Positions 12,301 to 23,716 are shown, counted from the first letter of the stretch. The stretch is DNA of 64,000 bases from Amaranthus tricolor (GCF_026212465.1 NC_080050.1:30985070-31049069); one strand, 5' to 3'. Notes: a model not told the origin generated them from the sequence alone. A program made the numbers and translations.

Positions 12301-14883
12301 GGATTTAACATCCACGGAACTAATCTTGTACATAGAAGTACGATGTACTCCCTCTCTTTCTTTTCAAACATCCCATTTGCTTTATGCACGTTCGCCAATG
12401 CACTAATTCAATCTTTTAATATCTCTAATTGTGCATAATTAAAAATTATAAAAAAATAAATATTAATACACCTGATGGTGAGATGAATCAAACAAGATCC
12501 CGTTTGACTATGTTTTAATTTATAGATTTAGAATAAATTTCAAATTAAGAGTGGTTGATGAATAGTACTCTAAAAGCAAATGGGACGTTCGAAAAGAAAC
12601 GGAGGGAGTTCATTATTGTTTCCGATGACCTACAACTTACAAGCAAGGTCTCCTTGTCTGTTTTTAATAGGTCATGTTCATCGACTTCTAATGCTAAAAT
12701 AGCTTATCTGTTGTCATTTTTTTGTGTTCATAGGTGATGGATTTCTTAAATGACGCTGTTGTATCTTTGGGAACATTTGTTGGCGCGTATAAGCCTGCCG
12801 CTGTTTACTTCTCTTGCCCTATCGACTCTCGGTACCCACTTACACATCTTTACGAGTCATTTTTTCGTAAAATATAGTTAGATCTTACGTAAAAATAGTA
12901 ATGACAAATACCTTGTTCTTCCGTTTCATGTAGTTGAGCTGTTTCTACTTTTTTGCAGCCATGGTACTGAGGAATTGATCAATGTTCTTGCAACCTTGCA
13001 CGACTCGCTGATACCTTCTTTACGGCAGGGGCTCCAGATCATCTTAGCTGCTGCGGAAAACTCGTCTTCCGTACTTTCTGATGCTTTGGTTAGTTTAAGG
13101 ATTCTATCTTCGAGATTAGTTGATCTTGGTTGGAAATTACTGGATAATTGTTACCTTGGTGAGGAGTTATTCAAAGATGACCTTCCTTTCCCGGCTGCCA
13201 TGAAGATGTTTCCTGCTAATGTTGACGATCCTGTGATAAGGGCCGATATATTGATTCAGACTTTCAAAGAGATTGCTGCCGTTCCTCAGCATGCTCAGGG
13301 TAAACATCATCGGGGTACATTTCTTCAAAATATCGATAGAAATTACCAAATTATGCACCGAATTGACGGCCTAAAACAAAGTGGTAAGGGGTTTGTTTTA
13401 TAAACTTTAGTTTTCTTTGTCAAAATCATACTTCCTCCGTTCTTTTTTACTCGCACCCAAACTACACAACTTTTTGCGCATTCCAATGTGTTTGTCAAAT
13501 CATTTATATCTAGAGTTATAAAAAAATAAACAATATAGAAAGTTGATATTATGAAAATAGGCGACGAACCGAATAAAACAAGATCTCACATTTGTTTTTT
13601 TCTCGTATAATAGCCGAAATATGTAAATTACCACAGAATGATAAATATTGCAAAAGTTGGTTTAGCTGCTAGTAAAAAAGAACAGAGGAAGTACAATTTT
13701 TGATTTTTTTTTTCGATTTGTATTCACGACTTGCTCATTCATTTATTCTGGTAATATATTTTCACAATTTGTCAGAGTTTGATGAATTGCTTCTCATGCA
13801 GGATGGGTTTTCATTGATGATGAGCAGTACCAATACTTAACCGGGATGATGGCATACCCATTGCCTGTCATCTCGAGGAATTTACCCGATGCTCCAAACT
13901 CTGTCAGTGGTGATGGCATCCAGACGGAAGAAGATACGGCCATAGCAGAGTCGAAGATCAGTCAAGTGAAAGACATTTTCCCTGATTATGGGAAGGGTTT
14001 TATATCAGCTTGTCTTGAAGTCTATGACAATAATCATGAGGAAGTGATCCAACGGATTTTGGAAGGAACTTTACACGACGATCTGCAGAGGTTAGATACG
14101 ACAATGGAGACGGTTCCGTCTAAGTCTGCTTCAACGGTGTCTAAGAAAGACAAAGGTAAGGGAATATTAGTGGAATCTACGGAATCCCCTTCTACAAATT
14201 CAATCTCGGTACCTTTTAGGCCAAAACATGAAGCAGTTTCGTCATCGGGATCGTCTGTATCGGCTCCGGCTGGAAGATTCGTCAGAAAGTCTAAAGGTGA
14301 TGTGCCTGATCAGGCAATGCTTGGTTCCAGAGATGACAAGCACATGGAGAAAACAGCTGCTCTGATGTCGCAATACGAGTATGAAGACGAGTATGACGAC
14401 TCGTTCGATGATCTGGGAATGACCATGATGGAGTCGGGTGTGGAAGAAACGGAGATTTTTGAGAGATTCCCGTCGAAATTAAGCTTGTCTTCAGGGGCGA
14501 AAAGCCAAGGTTCCACTTCTTCGAAATGGAATTCTAGATCAAAACCGCAATATTATGTGAAGGATGGTAAGAATTACAGTTACAAGGTTGAAGGATCCGT
14601 TGCAGTTGCCGATCAAAAGCAAGCATCTCTAGTTAATCAAGCTCAAAAAGAACTAATACACGGACTAGGACGTGGCGGAAACCGTCCACTTGGTGCTGTA
14701 AAAGAGCTCGAAGAGAAAAATGAAGCAGAAGGAGATGAGGGCGATTCTTCGGAGGCGGATGGGGGAGATAATGCTGGAAGAGGCAGGGGAAGGGGACGTG
14801 GGAGACGAGGTGGAGGAAGACATAATTACTACAGAAAGGATAGAGCTTTGAGAAAATACATGGCTGGAATTGGTGGGTCTTAG
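6324..14883 (+). CDS. ASCC2-like CUE-domain protein (activating signal cointegrator 1 complex subunit 2 homologue)
   Basis: Nine exons: 6324-6750, 7997-8156, 8297-8358, 10028-10122, 11157-11270, 12210-12275, 12734-12831, 12959-13383, 13802-14883. All keep phase and encode 842 residues. The ATG at 6324 follows a CT-rich leader and opens MSNRSSHHRQDD, a Ser/Asn-rich tail. The conserved core begins near LNRELARLLKLKPRDFWREV and runs through YGHENEDLTRTL and SMLSHFWDIVHTMYERC. A CUE domain lies at about residues 531-577 (SKISQVKDIFPDYGKGF ... VIQRILEGTL). The C-terminus is acidic, then Arg/Gly-rich (GRGRGRGRRGGGR). CUE domains bind ubiquitin. ASCC2 in animals recruits the ASCC helicase to ubiquitin-marked alkylation damage and stalled ribosomes, and the plant role is inferred from that. 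The exon at 10028 uses acceptor tgtag because the stronger-looking ttttgcag at 10038 breaks the frame. Introns carry several MITEs. Confidence 0.9.
7537..7839. mobile_element. MITE-like inverted-repeat element in intron 1 of the ASCC2-like gene
   Basis: The left end reads ctatgtttggataac and the right end ccatccaaacacaccc, so the ends are inverted copies (tgtttggat). The interior is purine-rich on the left (agagagaaaagaaagg) and pyrimidine-rich on the right (ctccctttcctttccc). It resembles the element at 46141-46445 in ends and composition. No coding function. The open frame over it is only low-complexity sequence. Confidence 0.5.
9391..9753. mobile_element. MITE-like element with tgtttgg/ccaaacac ends, intron 3 of the ASCC2-like gene
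   Basis: The left end is tagtgtttggtcatgg and the right end tcaaacacccctaa. The body has mirrored 'ggcttttgg' and 'ccaac' blocks and an internal hairpin-rich stretch (gcagctgaaaagctgac). This is the common plant inverted-repeat type whose ends read (a)ggggtgtttgg. No clear target duplication was seen. Confidence 0.5.
12348..12608. mobile_element. Stowaway-like MITE, copy A (intron 6 of the ASCC2-like gene)
   Basis: Ends are ctccctctctttctttt and aaaagaaacggagggag, inverted copies of each other. The interior carries the hallmarks of the window's recurrent family: 'tatctctaattgtgcataat', 'gatgaatcaaacaagatc', 'gactatgttttaa' and an 'attaagagtgg..gatgaatagt' block. About 260 bp, no coding capacity. 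Confidence 0.7.
13429..13693. mobile_element. Stowaway-like MITE, copy B, flanked by TA (intron 8 of the ASCC2-like gene)
   Basis: Starts ta|cttcctccgttcttttttac and ends gtaaaaaagaacagaggaag|ta, so inverted ends of about 20 bases are flanked by TA on both sides, as expected for Tc1/mariner-type (Stowaway) insertion. The interior contains 'accgaataaaacaagatctcac', as in the other copies. Its intact ends suggest a fairly young insertion. Confidence 0.75.
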
Positions 14884-15308
14884 GTTTGTACTCTAAAGAA
14901 ATGAAGTAATGTACAGTCGAGTGTAACATACGTCAGTTAATTCGTTTTCTGGATTTGTGGTTCGCTCAAAATGATCCTAAAATAGCCCTAAATCGACCAT
15001 AATTTGCTTTTTTTGATTCGCGATTCGCAAGGAGATTAGTGAATCATGTGACAGTGGTACAATCATAGAGTTATTTAGCTTTGGGAGCATAGTTTAAGAT
15101 ATCGAATACGGGTGACGGAAATGGTCTCGAAACATATTTTGCGGTCAATTTGGCTGGTATCTCTGTTCTTGTCTGTTTTTGTAGGATAATTAATTTAAGA
15201 GCTTAATCCCCTGATTTGTAATTAATCAGAAATTAAGAGTTGGTGGAAGCCTGTCTTTGCTATCTTGTCATGCTATGCAGTAAGATTATTTGAGAAGATG
15301 ATGGTACC
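14884..15308. other. Intergenic: 3' UTR/flank of the ASCC2-like gene
   Basis: No gene is visible. The first 200-300 bases after the TAG are probably 3' UTR. The stretch ends at the left border of the Mutator-like element. Confidence 0.5.
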
Positions 15309-15554
15309 TGTAAAATACGAAAATTTGAAAAAAATAAGATTATTTAATAACTTTATTCCAAAAACAAGCTTCGTTCAAACTTTATTTCCGAAATAAGCGT
15401 CTTTACATCCAAACCTAGGCTTGGTGTAAACTCGCTCTTACTAACAGTGAATTAAAGCAAATGGTCAAAAAATTAGTAAAGGGTCAAATTGCTGTTAGTA
15501 ACAATGACTTAAGGAGTTGACTGGTCAACTCATATGTTGCTGTTACTAACAGCG
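15309..15554 (+). repeat. Left terminal inverted repeat of the MULE
   Basis: Mirrors 17886-18131. It contains three imperfect palindromes spaced along the inner half, of the type gctgttactaacagcgac, with gtta(c/g)taac at each centre. Confidence 0.8.
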
Positions 15555-15841
15555 ACTTGACTCTGGATCTGTTTGACTTTTATTGACTTTTTTGTATGAT
15601 TTAAACTAACCGTTTAAATTTGAAAAATAACCGTTGTGAAGTTGAAAATAGCCGTTATTATCTTCTATAAAATAACTCCATCATCTCCCTGCTTCATTGT
15701 ATCTAAACTCTATCATTCTTGTTCTAGTTAATCGATTTTGAAGGTAACATAAAGTATTATGTTAGTATTATTCTCAATATATAAATGTTAATATTATTTT
15801 TGAATGTTTACTTATGTTACTATATCATATGTGTTCCGTAG

Positions 15842-16109
15842 ATGTCACAGGAACATTCTATTAAAGAGCTTTGTGATTGTGGTTATGAAGTTGAGACTAA
15901 TACAGATTGGAGCCGACGTCGATCCTGGCCGTGATTTTGTTGCTTTTCCTTTCGACTTGGATGAAGGATTCGGATACACGTACTTTAGGTGGGTTGCTCC
16001 GAAGGGTACCAAATCGCTTGAAAAAGAAAAATAAGAGCTTAAAGATGAGGTATTGAATCTCAAGAGACAAATAGATAATATAGAAAAGAAGAGACTGAAA
16101 GAATTATGA
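15842..16109 (+). pseudogene. Broken GRF-type zinc-finger gene inside the MULE
   Basis: The frame from the ATG at 15842 gives MSQEHSIKELCDCGYEVE and SRRRSWP, then stops at a TGA near 15932. The continuation lies in another frame: PGRDFVAFPFDLDEGFGYT, FRWVAPKGTKSLEKE, a TAA, then a Lys/Glu-rich coiled coil (LKDEVLNLKRQIDNIEKKR). C-x-CG, PGR-x-F, a G-F region and FRWV match the GRF zinc-finger layout, and a coiled coil after it is usual in plant GRF proteins. The expected later cysteine is not evident. One frameshift plus two stops mark it as dead. GRF fingers bind single-stranded nucleic acid in other proteins; the role in MULEs is unknown to me. Confidence 0.6.
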
Positions 16110-16492
16110 GAAAGTTGAAGAAGCAATATTAGTTAACGGCGGTGGTTTAACTTAACGAATGAACTATGTAATTTGATATGGATTCGTTGAACATGAATGA
16201 AATTGTGTTGAATTTTCGAGAGCATTTTCCCTATTTGAATATGATTGTCTGTTTGTTTTTGATTAAATTCATACTGTATTCTTTGCGGAATGATTCATCG
16301 CCGAAAACTCTGAGTACTTAACATCATTTCATTCATAATAAACGCGTGATAATACGATAAAAATATATACATCTACATATATATTACAAATTATACACAA
16401 AAGTCCAAATGTTACAAATATTGAATATGTACAAATGTTCAATATATACAAAATGTCACTAATGTTCAATATATACAAACAGTATACTAATG

Positions 16493-17544
16493 CTAATCCT
16501 CCTCCTGTACCCTGTCTAACTGTGACGATTTACGACGCCTCCTACGATAGTAAGAGGCCGTCGCATGACGCTTGGATAGGAGAGGTGATTGATATTGTGA
16601 TGATCCAGCACCCTGTGAGGACCCGGCACCATAGTCGGGGCACGTTAAGTCTACCTCCTCAAGATGAACGTCGACATGATGAGGAGATGACCCCTGCTCG
16701 TCCATAGTGATGTCAGGTACAGCGACTTCTGGAATGAAGTGCTGAAACTGTGTCCCTAGGAGTATGCCTTGGGCAATCTCCCGTATAGGCTCCTTTTAAG
16801 TGGAGTTGATGACAGATGCAATGCCCTGTGCCTGCATTAAGAATGAAGTATTAATGAAATGTATAACATGTAAGTTCTATGGATAATAATCAACATTGAA
16901 GAATACTTACAACAAAGTGTGTCATCGTCGATGCTGTGGGAGCGTATTGGGCTGCCGCGATGATACCTTGTCGTGTCATCCATCGACGAGTGATGGAGAG
17001 GAACCACGGCATGTAAACCGCCGAAGTAGGTGCGCCTACAGCCTCGATCGGCGCACCTTAGGCCGCAGCTCCAGCCTGTGATCCGAACGAGCTATATGGC
17101 GCCAGTTGATCTCCAACCAGTTTTTGGGCTCCCGACCCTTGCGTGAACTGTGATGGAGATCCGCCACTGTGTCACAAGGCGGCGGGATGCCCTGTACCAT
17201 CCCAAATTGGCGCAGTACGCGCTCAGGGAGATGCACTTGGACTATGTCGAAGCATATCAAAGGTACAGAGGCTCTCCACACCCCTGACAAGATCCCTGAG
17301 TGCTGAGGCAATGCAACTTATACCTCAGCGGGGTAAGGATCCCATCGAAACTACACGTGAAAATGTAATTAATAAATTACGCAATATGATAGTTACAAGA
17401 CAAGTTGTAGTGAAGTTTTTACCTGGTCCGCTCGAAGTAGATCGAGTTGATCACGGTAGAACCCCACGCCCAATCCTGTGTGGGTCCTTGTGTGTCAATG
17501 CCAATCTTAGAGCATATAAGATGTTTAAATTCATTCAAATCCAT
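16493..17544 (-). pseudogene. Broken plant-mobile-domain (PMD / MAIN-like) gene inside the MULE
   Basis: Read on the minus strand from the ATG at 17544 (MDLNEFKHLICSKIG), with probable exons 17423-17544, 16911-17350 and 16493-16831. The middle exon holds SGVWRASVPLICFD, VHLPERVLRQFGMVQGIP and EPKNWLEINWRHIA, which match the aminotransferase-like plant mobile domain found in MULE-encoded and 'serine/threonine phosphatase 7 long form' proteins. After a shift to another frame it continues VYMPWFLSITRRWMTRQG. The last part is Ser/Gln-rich and ends in a basic RRRRRKSSQ tail. Lesions are an in-frame TAA after DPYPAEV, a frameshift near 17070 and a TAA in the third exon. It is therefore a remnant, not an active gene. 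The domain's molecular role is unclear; captured PMD proteins (MAIN) act in silencing and genome stability in Arabidopsis. Confidence 0.75.
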
Positions 17545-17885
17545 GTTTGAGTTGCATGCAAACAGTTTACGTCTTCCCCCAACATACTTAACATTGCTAC
17601 TACTTGATCAAATTGAACCATTCCAAAAACATACAACAGTCTCACGAAATGAAGCCATTTCTACAACAATACGTACAAAATCAACATCACCTTCAAGTTC
17701 ATAAATGTATACTACATAACAACATTGATAAAATTTAGGTTTTGCATTCAAACATTCTCTAAATTAAACTTGAAATTTGATGAGATTAATTGAAGGATTG
17801 AAGTTGATTTTAATGGTGGAAAGAAGAGGGAGATCTCGTATGTTGAATGAGGAAGAAGGAGAACTGGAAAATTTAACACGCATGA

Positions 17886-18131
17886 AGTCGCTGTTAGTAA
17901 CAGCGACTTATGAGTTGGCCAGTCAACTCCTTAAGTCGCTGTTACTAACAACGACTTGACCCTTTATTAATTTTTTGACCATTTGCTTTAATTCGCTGTT
18001 AGTAAGAGCGAGTTTACTCCACGCCTAGGTTTGGAGGCAAGGACGCTTATTTTGGGAATAAAGTTTGAACGAAACTTGTTTTTTGAATAAAGTTGTTAAA
18101 TAATCTTTTTTTTTCAAATTTTCGTAAAATG
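17886..18131 (-). repeat. Right terminal inverted repeat of the MULE
   Basis: Inverted copy of 15309-15554. Its inner border is a perfect 25-base palindrome at 17886-17910 with the core tcgctgttagtaacagcga, followed by two diverged copies at about 17930-17955 and 17990-18015. Confidence 0.8.
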
Positions 18132-19740
18132 CAACAAGGGGTTAGTAGGGCCCAGAATGTTTTTCCGGGGACCCACTCCGACGCTCAAGTCAGTTACAGT
18201 CTGAGATAGATTGCCTAATAGGTCTTTTCAGGAGCACTGTGGCTACAAGGTACGTTCAATGCCTTTTCATTCCTCTCAAATGAATATTGCCAGATCACTA
18301 GTTAATCTTAATAAATCCTCCCAGATTAGTATTAATTTAATCTTCCCAGACGATTTTGTACCAGAATTACTTGTGACAAATATTTTACATATACAGTCTC
18401 AATTTATATTTTGCCCATGGTAAGCTCCGAAAGTTTTACAATAATATGGCGATATACGGAAGACATTCTGGACCCTATAAAGTTCGGTGGCCTGGTTTAT
18501 GTTTTGCAACAAATTTTTGCATACATTTGAAGGAATTTTTTTTAAGAAAAACTAATGTTGGAGATCTAAAAGTAATAATATTTGTTGTCTATAATAGATG
18601 GATTATGAAAAATCATCATTATGTTTCAAATATAGGGATGTTTAGCAATACGGAATGATAATTGTGAGATTAAAGATGAGATTTAAGATTAGAGTGCGAG
18701 ACTTATTATTTTTATTATAGGGTATGTAGGTTAAGGGAAGAAAAATATTAGGTGATGAAGCTTAAATCTATTAAGAAAAAATGTTTTAAGTCTTTGTTTA
18801 GTAAGTGATGGGAATAGATTAAGAATTGGTTCAAAAAGATAACTTTATCTTTTTATCTACTCCCATTCTTCATTAATGTCAAAATGATCATTTTGTTTAA
18901 AATCCCATGTCAAAATGATCATTTAGAGTACTAATAAAGACAAAAATCGTCTTTTAGAGTATTATGAGCACTATTCTAATATATATTAAGTTTGATTTTG
19001 TTAATGATATCATATATTAATTAATTTTACTAAATTTATTTATGAATTACCATTTGATTCAAGTTTTATTTTGGACATTGTTTTATTCTAAAAATAAATT
19101 ATTATTATTCTTTTGGTTACGAGGTAGGATTGGGAGGTGACTATCAAATAAAAATAAATATATAAATAAACAAATAAATAAATAAATAAAATTGAGACAA
19201 CTAAATCATAATTGTAGATGTTAATAGCCTACTTGAAGGTTGGAAATTAGAAATCATGTTGTTACCGGTGGTTAAAACTGAGTCAAAGTTGTGTCATCAC
19301 ATGTCCCAAAACCCTCCCTTGTCAATTCTCCCAAAAATAACAATCTTACTCAGTAGTTAAAAAAAATAAATTATTTTTCGAAAAAAAATTACAAATTCAA
19401 TTCTTATGATGGTTTTACCGCTCTCTCCTTATGTTAGCCTATCTCCTTGATCTAAAAATACTCCTACAATAATCATTAGAAATTTTTTTTATTAAAATCA
19501 TCTCACTGTGAAACAGTTTAATATGGACTATGCTAATGTTTATTTTCTTAAAAATGAAAAAATATTTTTTATTTAGAATTCGTTGAGTAAATTTAATTCA
19601 ATTAATTTTTTTTAAATATAAATAATATAAGATGCGTGTTAAAGCTCGTCTCAAGACGGTCTTATAAGAGACTTGTTGTAATTATTATCACCTCCTATAT
19701 TCTTGACACATCTCTCTTTTTCTTTCTTTTATTTCTCTTC
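18132..19740. other. Intergenic, AT-rich, upstream of the cyclin gene
   Basis: No gene is supported. It contains a short direct repeat (catgtcaaaatgatcattt twice near 18878-18925), an (aaat)n simple repeat around 19143-19190, and a decayed 'ctcaagacggtcttataagag' palindrome near 19650 just before the cyclin start. Confidence 0.5.
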
Positions 19741-22700
19741 ATGAAAATGAGCAGTTTCAGTATGCAGAATACTACCCATCATCAGTGCTCCAAATCAACT
19801 CCTATTTCCACCCTTTTATGTGATGAAAATGATGATAAATCTTCTTTTCTTCAAGATTTTGATGAAAACCCATTAATTATATGCACAAATACTTGTTATT
19901 TTGATCCAAATTTTACCATTTTTGAACAATTTGAAGATGATGATCACCATATTAACATACTTCTTCAAAGGGAAATCAGTTCTAATTTCATTCACAAGCC
20001 TCATATTTCTGCTAATTCTTCAAGTTTTTTTAGAAATTATGCTATCAGTTACATTTTCCATGTTAGTTTTTTTCTAAATTTTTACATTTTTATTCATAAA
20101 ATTAATATAAGAAATTAAATTTACTAACTGTAATTTAATGTTTGATTAATTTTTGTATTGATTTTTTCAGATGGGAGCATTGCTTGGATTTCAACTTCAA
20201 ACAACTTATTTATCAGTCTGCTATTTTGATCTTTTCCTTTCAAAAAGAAGCATAGATGTAAGATAATATCCTTTGATTGTCACATTATAATTCAAATTTT
20301 TTAATAATGATTTCGTCTCGCTTTTTTAGTTGCTACACTATTCTAAAAAAAAAGCTCTCGTGTAACAACTAAAAAATGGCAGTCTCGCTTTTTTAGTTGT
20401 TACATTACTCTAAAAAAAAAAGCTTTTAAGGGCAGCGTGTAACAACTAAATATCAAAGATTTTACTTTTTTAGTTGCTACACTATTCTAAAAAGACTCTT
20501 AAGGGCAGCATGTAACAACTAAAAAACAAAAGACACTATCTCATTATCGCTGAAATCAAAGATTTATAGTTTTTATTTTGATTAAAGCCAAATAGCCTAA
20601 TAAATCATATGTAAAGTCTAAAGTTGTAAACAGTGTTTGTGAATCTGAAACACAAACTCTTTAGTTATTTCTATAACAGTGGAGTGTGGACCCAAGTGCC
20701 CTCTGCTTCCTACGTTGTTAAAATATTTAATACAACGTACAATTTACATGTGTTGTGAATTGATGTAGGAGGACAAGACATGGGAAATACAATTGGTTTC
20801 AATAGCATGCCTGTTAGTTGCTGCAAAAATGGAAGAAATTAGGGTTCCAAGTTTATCGAAATTCCAAGTGGGAGATTACAAATTTGAGCCTAAAAGCATT
20901 CTAAGGATGGAATTCTTATTACTTGATACATTGGAATGGAAAATGGGAATTATTACTCCTTTTGCTTATTTGCCTTGTTTCATGAACAAATTGACCGTCC
21001 AACAACCATCAAAAGCCCTTTCATCAACTATTTTAAAGCTTATATTAGCCTTCTTGAGAGGTAACTTCATCTAATTACAAATTTCCTTAAAGCTTATATT
21101 AGTCGAGGAACTCTTTGGCCACATACTTTCTTATGAATATGAATTGCTGTCGTCCTCTTTCCTTAGACTTTGATCATAATTTCCTATAAGCAGAATACAC
21201 TAGAGTACGATGATGATGGTGAGACTAGTGTTGGTAAAAATACATTAGTTTTTTAAACATTATTTTATAATTGGATATTATCTTTGTTGAAGCATATATC
21301 ACTTTTAATTCACAAAGGAAACTTAGGTTTAATTCTCGCTGTCTAATTTTCCCCTCTCCCAGCCTACTATAAACCCAAAAAATTAACTTTGTAATTCAAG
21401 GCCTAAAAATAAAATTTAGTAAAATTAAAATTAATATAAACTAATTGTTTTGTAATTTTTTTTTTTTGGGTGATTTGATTTTAATTGGGTTGATGAAAAC
21501 AGAGATTAATTCAATGGATCATCACCCATATGCTATAGCAATTGCCTCCATATTTGGAGCATTGGATACAAATTTGTCAAGACATGAAGTTCAGTTAAAG
21601 ATCAATGCCATTCCATTTTGTAAATTTCTTGACATTGTAAGTATTAGTTGGACTATTTTTTTAATTTTTTAATAATACAATGATTATTATCAATATTTTA
21701 TTTTTAGTTAAATTTTAGAAATAATGCATGTGTATATTCAGTCAAGTCTTGTTTACGTAAAGTTGTAAATAATATTTACCGTTAAGAATCAATCGAAAAC
21801 AACCACTTTATTATCAAACCTACAAATCCTTTTTAGGAAGGGAGCCCCTTCATAATATTCAATTGAGTCTTGTCTAATTTAATAATTTTATCTCAGTTGG
21901 CTACTAATAAATTTTGTTTAAAAGCTTTTATACTGAAAGTTTTGCTCTGATCAATAGAACAATCAGTAATCAACAAAACTTCTATAATCATAGTACTGCT
22001 CATTTTTTGTTGTCTTTAAAAGTACTGTTAGTCTGTTATTTTTTACTTTCCTTTTTCGGAAAGTTGATTTTTTTTTTCTGCTCTTAGAAATTAAAGTTCT
22101 GAGTGTTTTACTGTTTTTTAAACGGTGTTTAACAATTGGTTGTTAGTTTACTATTTTAGTCGGGATTTGTTTACCAACTAGTAGCTTGTATTAGTTTTTT
22201 TGTTAGTTGTTAAGGCATTTATATAAGCTAGTTGTTAAGAAGTTGTTTGGTTAAAATTAGCTATTAGTTGTTTATTAAAGAAAAAATTAATTAAAAAGCC
22301 AATAATCAATGAAAAAGCTACTCATAGCAACTTTTTGTTATGGCTTAAAAGCTACTATTTTTTCGGATGATTGACTAATTAACAAACTAAAATCTAAAAG
22401 TCAACCAAAAATAGCCAAATAGTCGGTTCTCAAACACACCTCTACCTCTTAAACTAAAATAAATTTATGTTTATGGGAAATAAAGGAAACATTGTTTTTA
22501 AATTTTATAAAACTAAAGAAAATAATCTCCCAAATTATTAACTATTTTGTTCTAATTATTTCCTCTATTTTACATTGATGCAGGAAAATATCCTTACTTG
22601 CTACAACAAAATGCTACAAATAAAGATACACAAAATCAAGGTTTCAAAATGATAATTTATGCAATAATCTTCGACTTTGCTGAAGTACACATATTTTCTC

Positions 22701-22930
22701 CGTTTCTTTTTAAAAAATACATTTCTTCTTTTATATATAAATTAAAGTTTTTAAAAGAAACGGGCCGGGAGATTATATTAATATAAGTCTATAAGCATAT
22801 TTATTTTCGCTTTATATACAAAGTTTGCTAGGGTTTGTGTTTGGTACTAAAACTACATGATTTGGTCACATTTAAGTTGATTGATAAGCAGGAATGCCTT
22901 GTGAAAGAAAAGCAGAAGTTAAAGGAGTGA
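19741..22930 (+). CDS. D-type cyclin, CYCD5 group
   Basis: Six exons: 19741-20061, 20171-20257, 20769-21060, 21503-21636, 22584-22640, 22892-22930. The frame is intact and gives 309 residues. The ATG at 19741 gives MKMSSFSMQN; the longer frame to 19636 has no earlier ATG. Residues 22-26 (LLCDE) form the LxCxE retinoblastoma-binding motif. The cyclin box covers LLQREISS, FQLQTTYLSVCYFDLFLSKR, WEIQLVSIACLLVAAKMEE and FLLLDTLEWKMGIITPF. The YFDLFL and D-x-TW pattern fits CYCD5 best. D cyclins activate CDKA to phosphorylate RBR and open S phase in the nucleus. The C-terminus is short (NILTCYNKMLQIK ... KQKLKE) and the last donor (aag|gtttca) is weak. If that intron is retained, the protein ends three residues after the donor. 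No PEST-rich tail is obvious. Confidence 0.82.
20321..20526. repeat. Three tandem hairpin units in cyclin intron 2
   Basis: Three consecutive units (about 20321-20377, 20388-20451, 20464-20526) each open cttttttagttg(c/t)taca and close tgtaacaactaaaa, so each can fold into a hairpin with arms of about 16 bases. Units 2 and 3 also share aagggcagc(g/a)tgtaac in the loop. Confidence 0.75.
22123..22443. mobile_element. MITE-like element in cyclin intron 4
   Basis: The left end is ggtgtttaacaattggttg and the right end tcggttctcaaacacacc, with inverted 'tagttgtta / ttaacaa' blocks inside. It resembles the element at 9391-9753 (ends of the ggtgtttg type). No coding capacity. Confidence 0.45.
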
Positions 22931-23716
22931 AGCTTTTAGGGTACACACCAGCTCAATGTCCCTACACAATGAAAATAATTTCTTCTTTGTAATTTAGTTT
23001 ATAAATCTTCCATATGGTTTTAGTAATGTTTTGTATCTAATATAGACTAGCTTTAAGATATATGGTTTCTGCCTAGATTCAGTTACAGCTTAAACTTTTG
23101 ATTGATATTGCAATGTTTTCTTAACATGAAATTAGAAAATCAGGTCACGAGTTTGCGTATCACCGATTCCACCCTTACTTTCAAATTCTTCCATCCGTTC
23201 TGAAATAATTTTTATATTATGGTTATTGACACTATTTATCGTTCAAACTTATTTTATATATTGCGGCTAATGTGTAAGAAAAAATATAGTCAAGTAGTAT
23301 TACTCTTTAAAAATTTTTAGTTATGCATAATTCAATATATAAATTATCAAAATAATGCATTTGATTGCGTAAAAAGTCAAATATAGCTAGTATAATGGAA
23401 TAAAGAAAATATAATATTTAGTGTTATGGAACTAATTGAACTAGAAACATCTTATTCTTTAATTTTCATCCACTCGTTAAACTTATCTAAATCACATTCA
23501 TATATTTTGTCCGAATTCCTTATAAAAAAACATAATTTTTTTCTCTAACCCTTAAGAAAGATAGCAATTTAACCCTTAAGACAGATAGCAATTTTTTTAG
23601 AATAGAGGGAAGGGAGTATTTGCAAAAAGAGGGAATTCCATTGAGCTATTCTAGGAGGAAATAGTCTTTTGATAAGACAATCTCAAACAAAAAGTTTATA
23701 TTCTCATAATAATATG

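Larger units (their letters stand above)
15309..18131. mobile_element. Decayed Mutator-like element (MULE) with about 246-bp terminal inverted repeats
   Basis: The left end (15309-15554) and right end (17886-18131) are inverted copies at roughly 90% identity by eye, starting tacgaaaatttgaaaaaaa and running through aagattattta, ttcgttcaaactttatt and ctcgctcttactaacag. Long terminal repeats of this kind are typical of MULEs. Inside are two broken genes facing each other: a GRF-type zinc finger remnant (+) and a plant-mobile-domain remnant (-). No MuDR-type transposase is visible, so the copy is non-autonomous. I could not see a convincing 9-bp target duplication, so the outer few bases may be eroded. 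The PMD association of plant MULEs is known; the family assignment here is inference. Confidence 0.75.

Noticed and set aside
22892..22994. Alternative cyclin ending that reads GYTPAQCPYTMKIISSL
   Set aside because: This frame cannot be reached in phase from the preceding exon with the splice sites available.
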